This document shows, piece after piece, positions 12,109-23,129 of a stretch of DNA of 64,000 nucleotides. A program made the translations under genes and the position numbers. How positions within the stretch are numbered: the first letter of the stretch is position 1; every line of letters begins with the position of its first letter. The notes beneath the pieces were generated by a model. The model was not told the DNA's origin. It was given only the letters and a program-made list of their open reading frames with translations, and ran no database searches. This stretch comes from Pezicula radicicola (lineage: Eukaryota > Ascomycota > Leotiomycetes > Helotiales > Dermateaceae). The DNA is taken from assembly GCA_003008705.1 (NCBI GenBank), contig PDUO01000020.1, forward strand, positions 2,817-66,816, written 5' to 3'.

Positions 12109-12518
12109 CCGCTGCCTTTGAAGGAGGTCTGAAAAGAGATCGCAGACAAGCTTGCTTTGGGGTCGAATACATGCCTGTGTCTTTTTTATTTGGCTCGCCG
12201 TAGAGATACGGTCAGGGTTCAGGAATAGTAACACATCGTTATCGAAACATGTAGCGTTTGACGGTCAATATCCAGCATGACTTGGCCATTTATTCCACAT
12301 ATACGTGCTATAAGTGACTTTTGCCACACGGTCTATATTGCGACTAGAATATATGTTTCCGGAGACAAATCCCTGAGTTGAACTAAGCCATTCTGATACT
12401 CTTACAAAAATACTAGTTCATATAAGACAGAAAGGCCATCCTATAGCTAAATATGCTCGAAATATCGCACAATCTAGAGTCACCATGGCTACAGCCCCAA
12501 GGCAACTTTCCACAGGGC
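12109..12518. other. Intergenic
   Basis: No gene seen between the FAH remnant and the end of the GST gene. Confidence 0.35.
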
Positions 12519-13335
12519 TCATTGACTCTTAGTCCTCGCAATCACAGCCTTCCAGGACGGACGATTGGAAATCCTACCCCACCAAGCCTTTACATGCGGT
12601 CTCGAATTAATTTTGATCATCAAGTCCCAGACGGCTCGAGACAAACTCAACCATTGGAGCATGAAATAAATCCACGAGGCTGAAATCATTACTAGCAAGG
12701 CCCTCCTGCTTGCTCAAAATGTTCTCGTAGTAATCAAGACACTGTGAAAGCTGTCTCTCAAACTCTTGTACCGTGCTCTCAACTGTTTCGCCGTGGGCCC
12801 GACTTCTGAGTTATCGGTGAGTGTCATAACATCTCTAATCCGAGAGAAAATTACAGAGGAGAAAATGCTATCGGCAACATACCGTCTGAAAATTTTCTCG
12901 TAGGCCAGACCTTCAACAGTAGGGTCAAAATAAGAATATCCAACACTATCTGCCTGCTCAAACCGACCGAGATCCACCGCATTTGTGGGAAGAGATAGAG
13001 GGCTATTGTACTTTGCCACTAGATATCGACAGATGGCGCGCGACTCGAATAATTTCGTGCCATCTTCTTCGAACGCTGGTATTTTCCCGAAGGGGTGGTT
13101 CTCGGCTAAGAATAAAGGAGACTGCAAATATTAGAATTTCGATGCTTTAAGTTCAGGACGGTCCACAGCTCTTTAGAAGACAGAAATCGGAGAGGAAATT
13201 TCTTGCACATACGTGGTGTTCTCCATTTGCGAGATCTACGGGAATAAGGTCATATGAGAGTTTGAGCTCTTCTAGTACGAGAAGAACCCTTTGTGTTCGT
13301 GAGGAACGAGGAACGCCGGTCACGGAAATGCCCAT
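12519..13335 (-). pseudogene. Glutathione S-transferase, frameshift near C-terminus
   Basis: Exons 13335-13213, 13121-12883 and 12805-12519. The N-terminal thioredoxin-like domain is clear: G-V-P-R-S-S-R-T-Q-R, then the glutathione-site H-P-F-G-K-I-P-A-F with its cis-proline, then L-F-E-S-R-A-I-C-R-Y-L. The helical C-terminal domain follows, with F-S-L-V-D-L-F-H and V-K-A-W-W-G-R-I. Near 12605-12620 the frame changes: the first frame stops at TAA while the conserved ending continues one base over, as if a base had been inserted. GSTs of this type conjugate glutathione to electrophiles or isomerise maleyl-type products, which would fit the neighbouring FAH-family remnant. Confidence 0.8.
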
Positions 13336-13782
13336 ACTGGCAAGGGGTAATATCACTTATAGTTGTACTCCCAAGCACGATTCAGATTATAAAACTGCGG
13401 GAATTTGCTGTAGTGTATTTAATGCGGTGTACAACGTTCAATCTGGATGAATTGAAATCTAGTGACTTGAGTTGACCAGCAGACTATTTCAAACTCACCT
13501 CGCTTAATACCGTCCCGTGAATTGAATTGGCACTGTACTTTCCTTTCCTTTCCGAAATCCCGAAATCATGCTAACTAATATGCGCCAATAAAACTAGAGT
13601 ATGATATCATTTTTGAACGCAAGGTTTTAGATTTGAAGCCAGGTATACAGTAATAATACAAATCTCAATTTTTATTACTCGAACCCGGAGATACACAACA
13701 CCTAAGTAATAGCTAATCAAGTCATCTGCTCTGCGACGTACCCTCCTGCACCTCATATGAAAAGCATAGCGTAACCATCTAA
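13336..13782. other. Intergenic
   Basis: Region between the GST start and the end of the MFS gene. No feature identified. Confidence 0.35.
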
Positions 13783-15523
13783 TCATTTTAGTTCACCATA
13801 TCTCAGCCTCAACTGTCGTCCATAGACATGCGTAACTATCACCGGTACAGCTGCAATAACCACGATCGCAGCCTGCATACCAAAACTGCCTGCCGCACCA
13901 ATCTTTTTAACCCAAGGTTGCTGGAAATAATTCACAGTAAAACCTCCAATTGTCCGCGCGAAGTTGATCCAGCCACCTAGCTCGGCAGGCACATTGGGGT
14001 AAGAGTCGAGGGCATAGGCAGTGACGGCGACAGACATGGTCATAACACCAAAGCTGAATGAGCCCCAGCCGAAAATAACCGCCGTGACGTTCAGGTGATT
14101 CTCTAGAGCCTGGCCAAGGAGCACGAGAGCAGGAACCATGACGACAATAGAGATGTAGATCATCCAGAGACGTACTTCCGGCACAAATATACCTCTATGC
14201 CGGTTTATATAGCGTCTCGCGTTCCAGTCATTGAAATGGTGTCCGAAGGCTTCCCCGATAAAAATGCCCACGATGGGTGTGAAGTAGAGAAACCCAAGCC
14301 CCTTGTTCGTGAAGCCGTAGCCACCAACAGCTTTAGGCTGGGCGAAGAGTATGGTGGTGGAAATATTAATGCCGATAGCCCAGGTAAAGACAAGGGCTCT
14401 CATCTAGCATAAGCTTTGTAGACAGGCTGATAGTAGTCAAAGGGGACTTACTAGCTCAAACAGATAAGGAAGAAAGCAGGCTTTGTGATAGTTGTGGCGA
14501 ATCTTTGGCAAGTTTGTAGCACATCAGGGAAGTAGTTCTTGTGATTTTGAAGCTGCCAGATTCCCACAAGTCGCATCATTCGGCCACCGATACTAGCAGG
14601 GCGGACAGGCCGTTCGTGGCCGGGGTTGTCACGATTAAACCACGTCTCGTCGACAAATGCCAAGATTAGAATGAGTTGGATGGCGACTACACCTGTACAG
14701 AGCCAGAAAAATGTCCGGCCAATGACCCGTCCCATAAATGACGAAGTTACCGAGACAAGGTCCCAGGTAAGGCGAGGCGATGTAGAGTAACGCCCAAAGA
14801 CCAATCTTTCGTGCGCGCTCGTGAAAGAAGAACATATCCTGGAGAAAAGCGATTGAGATGGTTTGACCGCTGGTGAGAAATAAACCTGAGAGAACTCGCA
14901 TGGCGAAGTAGACCTCATAAGTTGGTGCTACCGCAGCGCCGATGTTTACTACGAAGCCAGCCACAGTAGACCAGAAAAGTACTGGAGCGCGGCCCCAGAA
15001 CGAACTCATAGGCACCCAGATGAGTCCACCAAGGCCCCTGATAGTCCATAGTCAGCTTCAATCAACTGAGAATCTGTCTGGTAAAAACTTACCCAAACAA
15101 GATATTGATGCTATTAGGACTGTTGGCTTTGGTAGAGGAGATGTGCCATTCCGCTGCTTGATTAAAAATGACTGCCGGGCCAGCTGCAGAAGTGAAGTCG
15201 GCACTTAGTGCGGCCCAGGCAATAGTCAACAAGATGAGGTGTTTCTTAGTCCAAGACCAAGTCAATGGATCATTGGGGTCACTAGTTGGCTGAGGAAGAA
15301 GTATTGTCTAGCCAGGGGTTCTTAGCATGGTATAGCCAGTAAATGTATAGCGTGAAAAGAATCAACATACATCTCCATCAATGGCGAGAAGTAGAGAGCC
15401 ACGATTTTCTAAGCCATCAGCTTGCACTGTCTCAGGATGCGCCTGATCCGCCAGCTCTACAAACTCATCGCTGGGTTGCTCGTCGTGGCCGAGTTTAATG
15501 GTAGTAGAATTTAAAGAAGACAT
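13783..15523 (-). pseudogene. MFS transporter with frameshift
   Basis: Exons 15523-15371, 15307-15093, 15037-about 14452 and 14403-13783 encode a 12-helix major facilitator protein of the fungal drug/metabolite proton antiporter type. A D-P-N-D-P-L-T-W-S segment precedes helix 1. The loop 2-3 region reads W-G-R-A-P-V-L. Helices 7-12 sit in the last exon, including Y-P-N-V-P-A-E. Within exon 3, near 14717, one extra C turns the expected G-H-W-R-T-F-F-W-L-C into an early-terminating frame. The third intron (14451-14404) also fails to keep frame by one base in my reading. Either the transporter is dead or there are two assembly errors. A role in export for the cluster is inferred. Confidence 0.75.
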
Positions 15524-16166
15524 GGCCCTTGGTTGGTGACTAGGAGCTTCACGCAAGGCTATCTGGTAATGTATGTATATAAAGTAAAGTTCGAACACCA
15601 GCGAATGTTGGCTTCGCAGGATGAAGTAGTAAATTGCGGAGTAGCCGGTAGATAGTTAACGGTTTGAGGCTCGGAAAGGGGATTCCGTTAAAACCATGTG
15701 AAGTAACTTTGTAGTTCTATTAGTTAATTTAGAAGGTTATACCGTATAACGAATTGTCTTGTTTAGAAACAGGTAGTAGTTTTGTATAAACCTATCATAG
15801 TTAAAAGTCTTCTTATTATAGTAGGTAGCCATAAATCTGTCTAATTTATATATTTAATAATCATAACTTAATAACTAAGACCTCCAACACCTGTTTAGGA
15901 CTCCCTCCTAATTCTATAACATTCAACGTGTATTGAATCGTTAACGCCACCGGTACATCTAGGGCTCATGTAGTAAGTAGAACATAAAGACCTTAATAAC
16001 TACATTCTTAAGTGGCTTCACATTTTCATAGCCTCTTCTCAAACATAGAGAATACCAATTCTAAAGGTTCCCAACTAAACTGCCACAATTGATAGTGCTT
16101 CTGTTTGAAGATTGTCATGTTTCGTCGAGACTTCCTTTGTCCCATTGATGACATTCGTCACCGTCT
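15524..16166. other. Intergenic between MFS and reductase genes
   Basis: Moderately AT-rich, especially 15700-15890. No coding feature; promoter of the MFS gene on the left, 3' region of the reductase on the right. Confidence 0.4.
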
Positions 16167-17399
16167 TTACAGGGCTGGAGTCTGTTGAAGCAGACGGTTC
16201 CGAGGTAGAACACCGGCATTCTCAAATGTTCTGAAGGTCTCGACCCAGGTCTCAAACGTGTCATCGTATCTGTTCCAGCCAAACTTACGTGCCTTAGAAA
16301 TAGATGAGACTGTGGACCAGGTCCTGCCAATTGCCCAGTCAAAGAAGCCCCAGGTGCCCCAATCAAAGGCTTCTTTATTGCCGCCGTACTTGTCACACAC
16401 CCTCTCCCAGACGTCCTTCTTGTCCTTCGCCCAGTCTGCCATCTTGATATTGTTAGCCATAGCATTGTGATCGCCCAATTCGGGCCATTCCGTCTGATCC
16501 GGGACCTGGCCATGTCAGTTACTGTCATCATTCAAGTAGGCAATATCAACTAACCTCAACGCCGAAGTACCTGCCAATCTTAGGAAAGAAGTATCTCCAT
16601 ACAAATGTGTCGCCGTTCGCGTGATTGAAAGCTTCGTTCTTTGTGTGTTCATGAGTAGTGGCCCAGATGGACATGTCCGCCAAGCTCATGGCGTAAGAGT
16701 TGTCATCTACAGAATTATAAAAGAATTTGTTTCCAGGAAATTTAGGAATTTCTCTGCGCATGGAGCTTAAACATGAAATCTTCCTGGTGGTAATAGAAGT
16801 TGAAGCCGTGATCCTCGTAGCGTGGCATCTTCTCATTCAGAGGGCACTCAACGGGACCCAAATGATCGCCATAGTGCTGTGACCACAACCTTGTCAGTAT
16901 TATCATAAGGGCGGCCAAGTCAACCTCCAAGTGAGAAATTCCGTACCTTTCCGCCGGTCTGCAAGCAGATCCGCTGTAGAGACCCTCTTACCACGTTATA
17001 AATGGCAGTCAAGAAGTTCTCAAAAAGAGGCACGTTCTTATCTCTGAGCTCCCTGAAGTCATCCGTGTGAACATAGGACGTGAAGTACGCATGTGTAATG
17101 TTCTTGCAAATTGGCGACATCTTCTCAACGATGCTATCAACCGGATCGAGAAAATCGATGGCCACGAACTCCACTCGAGGGTCTTGCCAGAAGTTCTTGA
17201 TCGGACTTCTAGAAGTGACGATTATATGTGACCTGAAAGGTGCTGTCAGCGATGGGAGACCTTGATAGCTCGTGGCAGCCCGAACAAGTGAGCCTTACCA
17301 TTCTTCTTTTGGCTGGTGAATAAGGAGCTCAACAATGGTATTACTGCTGACACCATTGCAGCCGGTGACGAATGCCACTTTCGGCGTTGGAAGAGGCAT
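16167..17399 (-). pseudogene. SirQ/PRISE-like short-chain reductase with internal deletion
   Basis: Exons 17399-17299, 17232-16947, 16876-16555 and 16505-16167. The Rossmann start (F-V-T-G-C-N-G-V-S-S at residues about 10-19) and L-Q-T-G-G-K-H-Y-G-D-H-L-G-P are signatures of atypical SDRs related to progesterone 5-beta-reductase/iridoid synthase and fungal SirQ. Near 16755 the frame changes and the usual segment between F-K-L-H-A-Q-R and F-P-G-N-K-F-F-Y-N, roughly 45-50 residues in relatives, is missing. About 349 codons remain against an expected 390 or so. The rest is well preserved. The family reduces enone substrates with NADPH and is often found in metabolite clusters. Confidence 0.78.
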
Positions 17400-18022
17400 G
17401 ACGGAGACTGCAGAGCAAGGACCGACCAACGCTCACGACTTATTGTATCACAAAAAGACTCTGCAAGTTGACAATTGGAGAGATACAAGGAGCAACTATC
17501 AACATTACTATTTGTGTACAGTAGATATATGCAGGCCCCAGTGGTTGATCAAACTTCCTTGGCTAGGTAGAGCCACAAGTGGCTTTAGCTAGAGCTGTAC
17601 GGAATACATCCATTCCGATGAGGACTTCACTCGGCACTGAATTGACGTATTGAATAGGTTGTGAGCAGTACTACCACCGTGAGAAAATAATGCTAAATGA
17701 AATACGCTCCGAGACAATCAGATCCTACATAAAAGATTTCCGACGGAACCACAGAATTCCGTTTGAGATTCCGTATCACGTGATATTTACATTGTCTCTT
17801 CATCCGCATATAGATTTCACATCCATTAATGTCTCGCATTCATTCATGCAGTAGAGCAGAACCATCCTGATGGCGTTGCTAGTAAACTCCGGAATCACTG
17901 TAAAAACGATAGATATGGAGGCCTTGATTAATCGGCAAATATTCATCACAAGTAGTGCCGTTTGAAATTTTGAATTCATAAATATGCCCGGAAACGTAGA
18001 GGACAAGTTGTAACTCTCACAA
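17400..18022. other. Intergenic
   Basis: Promoter of the reductase gene and 3' flank of the Zn2Cys6 regulator. Nothing else recognised. Confidence 0.35.
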
Positions 18023-20825
18023 TCAATTAAAATGTACATCATTTAGATACGGCAGTTCTGGGGCTGTGAAGATAGTAGATATCATGTTTCCAGTACCGCT
18101 TAACTCTTGTTCGAAGTCAAAATCGGTCATCGCCCAGCTCGGAAGATTAGTGAACACGCCATTAGGAGATGCTGAGGGCCTGAGAAAGGAGTAGTCTACT
18201 GGCGCTCCCGTTGTTGATCGCAGATCAGGTGATTGTTGTGTCGCAGTCTCATGTCGGGGAAGCTGTGATGGGGCTCTCATGGATCCTGTATCGATGGTAG
18301 CTAATATGGCTTTCGCTGAATGTGATTGAGGCGATTCTATCGTCTCACTGGTCGTGGCTGGGTGGCTTGATGTTGGTGAAGAATTGTCATTTCGTTGGAG
18401 TGCGACTAGGCTAGGAACTGTAGCCCCATATTGACATATCCGTTGCTGATCGAGTGTATGTGTTGAAGTCGTAGCTGTTCTGTTATTCTGGCCAGAATAA
18501 TCGTCGTGCTGTCCTTGTTCTCGGCCATCGTCTAGATTCCGCTCTTTGCCTAAGCTCTTCTCGCTCGACTGGCCAAGGGTGCCCCAGACCATCCTAGTCA
18601 ATTTGGATACTGTTCGGATTATCTTACCACTCACCCAAGTCTTCCGGCAGTACAATAACAGACTTTGAACAGCAGTTACGATGTACTTGCGGTACCTTTC
18701 TTCGAATCCAATATTTTTAATGACAATGCCGAACAGAATCATGGTCGCACTCATTATATAGCTGATAAATGGGAATGCGTATTTGGGATAAATTGCTGGT
18801 ATCTTGTCGAATACGTCGATAATTGAGGAAGCCAGTTGTGCACAAACCGCCTCATTAGCTATATTATCATGGATAGAACGAGGCGGACCAACCGAGGCCG
18901 CGGAAGGCCGCCTGATGAGCAACTTGAGAAAGGTATAGCGCTGAATCGCATGGTTAGCTTGGCCACGATGTAATTCTCAAATCTACGAACCATGTGTGTG
19001 AAAAGGCATTGTTTTATTTGCCACCATTCTAGACCAGAGAATTGGGCCTCATATGGAACAGAAGGCTGGTATTTCAGGTAGGGTGGGAGTGTCTGCCTCG
19101 AATTCTCAAGCAAATGGTCCAAATAATCGCACATGCTGCTGGGCGTAGTTTGAGCTGCTTGATCTGCACCGTAAATGGCTTTCCAGACGTCGCCTACGAT
19201 CCTTGAGTACGATATTGTTGCTTCCAAATATGGCATGGTACTCTTATGAGCACGCAAAGTTTCAGCCTCGATCTCATTTCCAAGCTGAAAAATCGTCGCA
19301 GTTGTTGGTTTATGTCGCTCCAACCAGTCGTCACTGACATTCAAAGGATTCTGCGTGTCGTTATTGATATCTTGAATGACAACCGGACGACCTGACCCAA
19401 GAGATATCCGCCGGTCGAGGGCATATAGGCACCACCAGACCCGTGTGAACATCTCAGCATCAAACACGTAAATTTTCTCATAGGCTGCTTTCCGGTGCAG
19501 TCCCAGTATATGTACGCTGGAGATTGCATGCGCCAGGATCCGCTCCGCCTTCTCACTGGCGTCAAGCCTGAAGAGGTACACAACCTGCGCACAGTCAATA
19601 ACGAAGACAATTAAAAGACTTTGAGCGACCTGCCATTAGCGCAAGAGCTTGAAGTCCATGTAGAGTTATGGCTGAGTCCTGAGTCATGTCGAGAAATGGG
19701 CGCAACAGATACATTGCGACGCTATAAAGACTCCAACCGGCTGAATGGGTACCGTCGATATTGTCCACTCTAGAGGAGTCTGTGCAGCGGCCGGTGGCGA
19801 GGCAGATGAATACGATTGCAATGGACAACCTGCTTTCCTCGTCCCCATCCAGGTCATCAGACGAGACAAGCAGTGACCGCCGCCACAGATAGTCATAGCT
19901 CTGCCACACAGTTGGAGGATGCAGAAAGGGGTAGAGAACGTGGATTTCGTCGAAGAAAGTCCGTAGGAAAGTGTCACATTGTCCCTTGTCAGGCACAATG
20001 CCGTAGGAAAGTAGAATCGATCGTAGCCAACTGCTAGAGCTCTTCTCGGCATTTGCGTTTGAGGTACTACGGAGCTTTGGAGTCAACGGCCTGCCACTAG
20101 ACAATGGGCTGTTGAACCGAAGCTCCGTTCCGAGGTCATCAAGCTGTGCCTCTGTTTGCCTAAGGGCATACAGCATCGACGTTTCGCCGACGTACACATG
20201 CCGGTCGTTGTCTTCTACATTTAGAAGTGGTCCTGGAGATCCATGGTCCGCTACGGCCGTCTCTGTAGAATGAGCTCGAGTCTTGTGTCCTTCATTCGTT
20301 GCCGGCCTGCTCGGACCATAGGCCATGACTGTCTTCAGTTGTCGCTCAACACTTGTGAGTCGTCCCAGCAACTCGTTCATCGAGACGCTATGGTCATTAA
20401 CACGTGCTACCCGAGCTCAAAGACACTTCATACCATTCTGAGGAACCGGCCTCTCGCACTGTATCTCTAATTTCTGGTGATCTGCCCTTTCTGCCTCTCA
20501 GAAGAGGAGCAGGTTGTCGCCTGCTTGTGACACAGTCTCTCTTCCGGGACACGCACTGTGAACATGGCGGTCCCCCTTCGCACTACCTTGGTCAGTCTGA
20601 AATGAATCAACCTAAACCCAAAGCGAAAATACTTTGATTTTGCTCTTTTGACATGGAGCACTACAGTGTTCTGTCAGTCTATTCTCACATCAATACTTGC
20701 TCTACAAAAAGGGTGGCCGCTCACCAAGCTTTTAGTACGTATTTCTCCCTTTTTTGTCGCTTGAATTCCGGCTCGTCATTTGTCAGGCCACGCTGAGATA
20801 GCTCGGTATCCAAGTCTGATGGCAT
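18023..20825 (-). CDS. Zn2Cys6 transcription factor with fungal-specific TF domain
   Basis: Exons 20825-20725, 20660-20633, 20582-20434, 20387-19634, 19584-18991 and 18940-18023 give 847 residues with no lesion. The zinc cluster is canonical: C34-x2-C37-x6-C44-x5-C50-x2-C53-x6-C60. It is spread over three exons, one only 28 bp long. A short helix (M-N-E-L-L-G-R-L) suits dimerisation. The fungal_trans domain covers roughly residues 200-480 with H-I-L-G-L-H-R and R-V-W-W-C-L-Y. The intron 19633-19585 keeps frame only with a GC donor (GCAGGT). The Ser/Thr/Gln-rich C-terminus may activate transcription. It is a likely pathway regulator of the cluster. Confidence 0.88.
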
Positions 20826-21028
20826 TGTTAGGCACTTTGAGGAGGTCTCTCCTGCATGCGGTTGCTTCGAACTCAGGAAAAAGTGTAAAGATGAAGTGTA
20901 GGTCCCCAGAGCGGGGAGATACTGTAGAATCGCGGGGCGTGCACGTCCTTTTCTCCCGTTATAGACATATTGATCTATGCTATAATTGTAGCGAGGGCGT
21001 AAACCGGGATTACAAAATGGTGAGGGGG

Positions 21029-21040
21029 TGGGGCCTTCCC
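21029..21040 (+). promoter_or_regulatory. GTGGGGCCTTCC motif upstream of the Zn2Cys6 gene
   Basis: About 205 bp upstream of the regulator start lies a 12-mer that matches the motif copies at 4715 and 4767 in core and C/T tail. It may be an autoregulatory or shared site; this is inferred from recurrence only. Confidence 0.4.
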
Positions 21041-21279
21041 CGGACGGAATGAATCCCAATACCCCAGAGATCCATGTCGGTTTCTTTTAGCCAGTCTCAG
21101 GTACGTATATTCTTAACTATTAATTGTTGAATTCAACGAATATATGGGAATAGTCATGTGATCGTCCTACTAGTACAAGTAGGCCCATTCTGGGACTCTA
21201 GCTTCCGCACAGAAACACAGAACACAGAATCCACTACTATTGCCACCATATGTTGCTGCTCCCATATATTGTGACCATT

Positions 21280-21560
21280 AAACATTAATATATAATAGAT
21301 AGTATCTTTTAGACTAGTTATTAAAAGTTAAAATTAACATCATAGTTTTAAATATTAGCGTTAAAAGTAACTCATATAGAGTTATATAATTATTCTATAA
21401 TTACTACTTATACAAACTTATAGCTTCTTACTAAGTAATAGAGGTAGAGCTTACTTAAGTAAAGTCTCTAGATATTCCTCCCTCTAGTATTTACAAAGGA
21501 AGTTCCTTAATACTTCTAAAAAAAAGATACAAAAAGAATATACATAACAATAACACAACC
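21280..21560. other. AT-rich relic, probably RIP-affected
   Basis: A 280-bp island with composition like the Copia and Gypsy blocks, flanked by normal DNA. No family can be recognised. Confidence 0.4.
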
Positions 21561-21625
21561 CGTTTATTCCACAGGGAAAACGTTTAGAGTTATAAAAACT
21601 ACTCACAATACCAACAGAAGAAATT

Positions 21626-21707
21626 AGAAGGTTAAGAGGCTCGAACTCCTAACCTCTCCCAACTTGCATTGCAAGAGGGAGCGCGCTACCACTGACGCCA
21701 AACCCCC
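21626..21707 (-). tRNA. tRNA-Ala-like gene, probable anticodon TGC with short intron
   Basis: The minus strand folds as a tRNA: acceptor stem GGGGGTT with AACCTTC (two G-U pairs), D arm GCGT...GCGC, T arm AGGAG-TTCGAGC-CTCTT. The anticodon arm is unusual: perfect stem CTCCC/GGGAG encloses 16 nt containing TTGCA, too long for a normal loop, so an 8-9-nt intron or a damaged gene is implied. Isotype rests on TGC preceded by T; it is uncertain. Confidence 0.6.
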
Positions 21708-22142
21708 ATGATTTTGTTTTATTTGAATACTTATTATGTGAATCCATAGTACTTGAAAAGAGTGTGTACTCACCTAATAAGCAGGGGCCGAGGGACTAGC
21801 GTTCGTCTAACTCGAGCGGATTCGGAGTTAGATGAGTCTTTGGTTCTCAAGCTGCAATACACTATCACCAAGATTAGACATCTCCGCTTCGCTTTCAATT
21901 GCAACTACTTTTGAACACTATCTACCAATTTGCTTCTTCTATCATTGCCTAAAAGAGCTCAGATCATTGCCACTCGATTCCAATCAACCTATCCCGGATA
22001 TTTGAATACCTCAAGCGATACTCTCCAAGATGCCGAGTTTGAGGACCTTGAAGGTGATGTGGGAAACTCTACCCAGATGGTGGTATCTTATGAAGTATGT
22101 TCCAGCAAATATTCACCTAACGTCCTTCATTAGCTTACAAAC

Positions 22143-22310
22143 ATGCCAGGCGCTACTTCTGTTGAAGCACGAAGAAGAAAGCAAATTCCAGCCGATCTAC
22201 GACGTCTCGATGGTCTCACCTCCAAACAGCTACGATCCGACAACATCTGCGATATGGAGATACTACATGTGCTGATTGGTGGACGGTGTGGGAATATTCA
22301 AGGATTGTAG
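22143..22310 (+). CDS. Small ORF, unknown
   Basis: A 55-residue frame with an arginine/lysine-rich start (E-A-R-R-R-K-Q-I-P-A-D-L-R-R-L-D). It overlaps other open frames in this stretch and may be an exon of a larger gene on the plus strand. Function unknown and gene status doubtful. Confidence 0.25.
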   Translation: MPGATSVEARRRKQIPADLRRLDGLTSKQLRSDNICDMEILHVLIGGRCGNIQGL

Positions 22311-22397
22311 AGGATGGAAATAAATTTGTTGGAGATTGGGATGGGACTCGATTGATAGTGGGCTGAATGATCAAGAATAACAGTCATTCAAACACAA

Positions 22398-22515
22398 ATC
22401 TTCTAATTGCCTGCTTGAGTGACTGACTTGACTTGAGTAACTTGCCTGGTTTGAGTAACTTATTTGAACTAAATAACTGACTTGATCTGGGTAACCCACT
22501 TGATTTAAGTAACTC
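22398..22515 (+). repeat. 18-bp minisatellite, ACTTGATTTGAGTAACTC type
   Basis: Degenerate tandem copies with a period of about 18 (18-21) bp; the core TTGA(N)T(G)GGTAAC or GAGTAACT is obvious. The same unit, reverse-complemented, occurs at 48857-48925 and 59305-59365 in this window. Confidence 0.7.
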
Positions 22516-23013
22516 ACTGTCACTATACTGTAATTTGAGAACTCTGAAATATTACCACATTATAGAACCTGATTAACCCTGATTTGCGAAGATGAAAAAT
22601 GATTTTTGGTAAGAACAATTTACTTCTTTCTCAGTGAGAAACGTGCTTTCATGACCTTCATGTTGGAAATGATGAAACTGGCGATCAGAAAAATACAGAA
22701 CTTTGACTACCGGATAAGAAATCCGAGCTGTGTTAATTACTCATGACTGCGAAGAGAAGAGTGAAGATGCGGCAATTCAATGCCATGAAACCAAATAGAA
22801 GTGCCACATGAATGAATCAAATACTGAGAATAAGAAAGAAATGCGTTTGGTAAAGAAAATATCCATCATTGCCAAGGAAAATATCCCAGTGAGACCCAAA
22901 CAAAGAAAGTCCAACCCCTCCCTCCTTCCCACATACTCTCCTCAATCCTCCAAATAGTTACCTACCATAAAATCCCAAACAAGTAATCCCACTTCAACAA
23001 ACACAACAAACAA

Positions 23014-23114
23014 GAGGGCTTAGCGCAGTGGTAGCGCATCCGATTCCAGAATCTCAATCTTAATCGGTTGAGTGGAAGTCCGGAAGGTCTTCGGTTCAAT
23101 CCCGAAAGTCCTCA
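23014..23114 (+). tRNA. tRNA-Trp(CCA) with intron of about 30 nt
   Basis: Acceptor stem GAGGGCT pairs with AGTCCTC. The D arm has GCGCAGTGGTAGCGC. The anticodon loop TTCCAG is followed by an intron before the 3' half of the stem. The T arm reads CTTCGGTTCAATCCCGAAA. One A-C mismatch closes the anticodon stem. A T-rich Pol III terminator follows directly. Confidence 0.85.
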
Positions 23115-23129
23115 ATTCTTTTTTTCTTT

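Noticed and set aside
12453..12683. Plus-strand 76-codon frame
   Set aside because: Antisense to the last exon of the GST gene, which has clear family motifs.
3292..20825. Polyketide or peptide synthase backbone gene
   Set aside because: No ketosynthase, adenylation or terpene-cyclase motifs in any frame; the cluster has only tailoring, transport and regulatory genes within this window.
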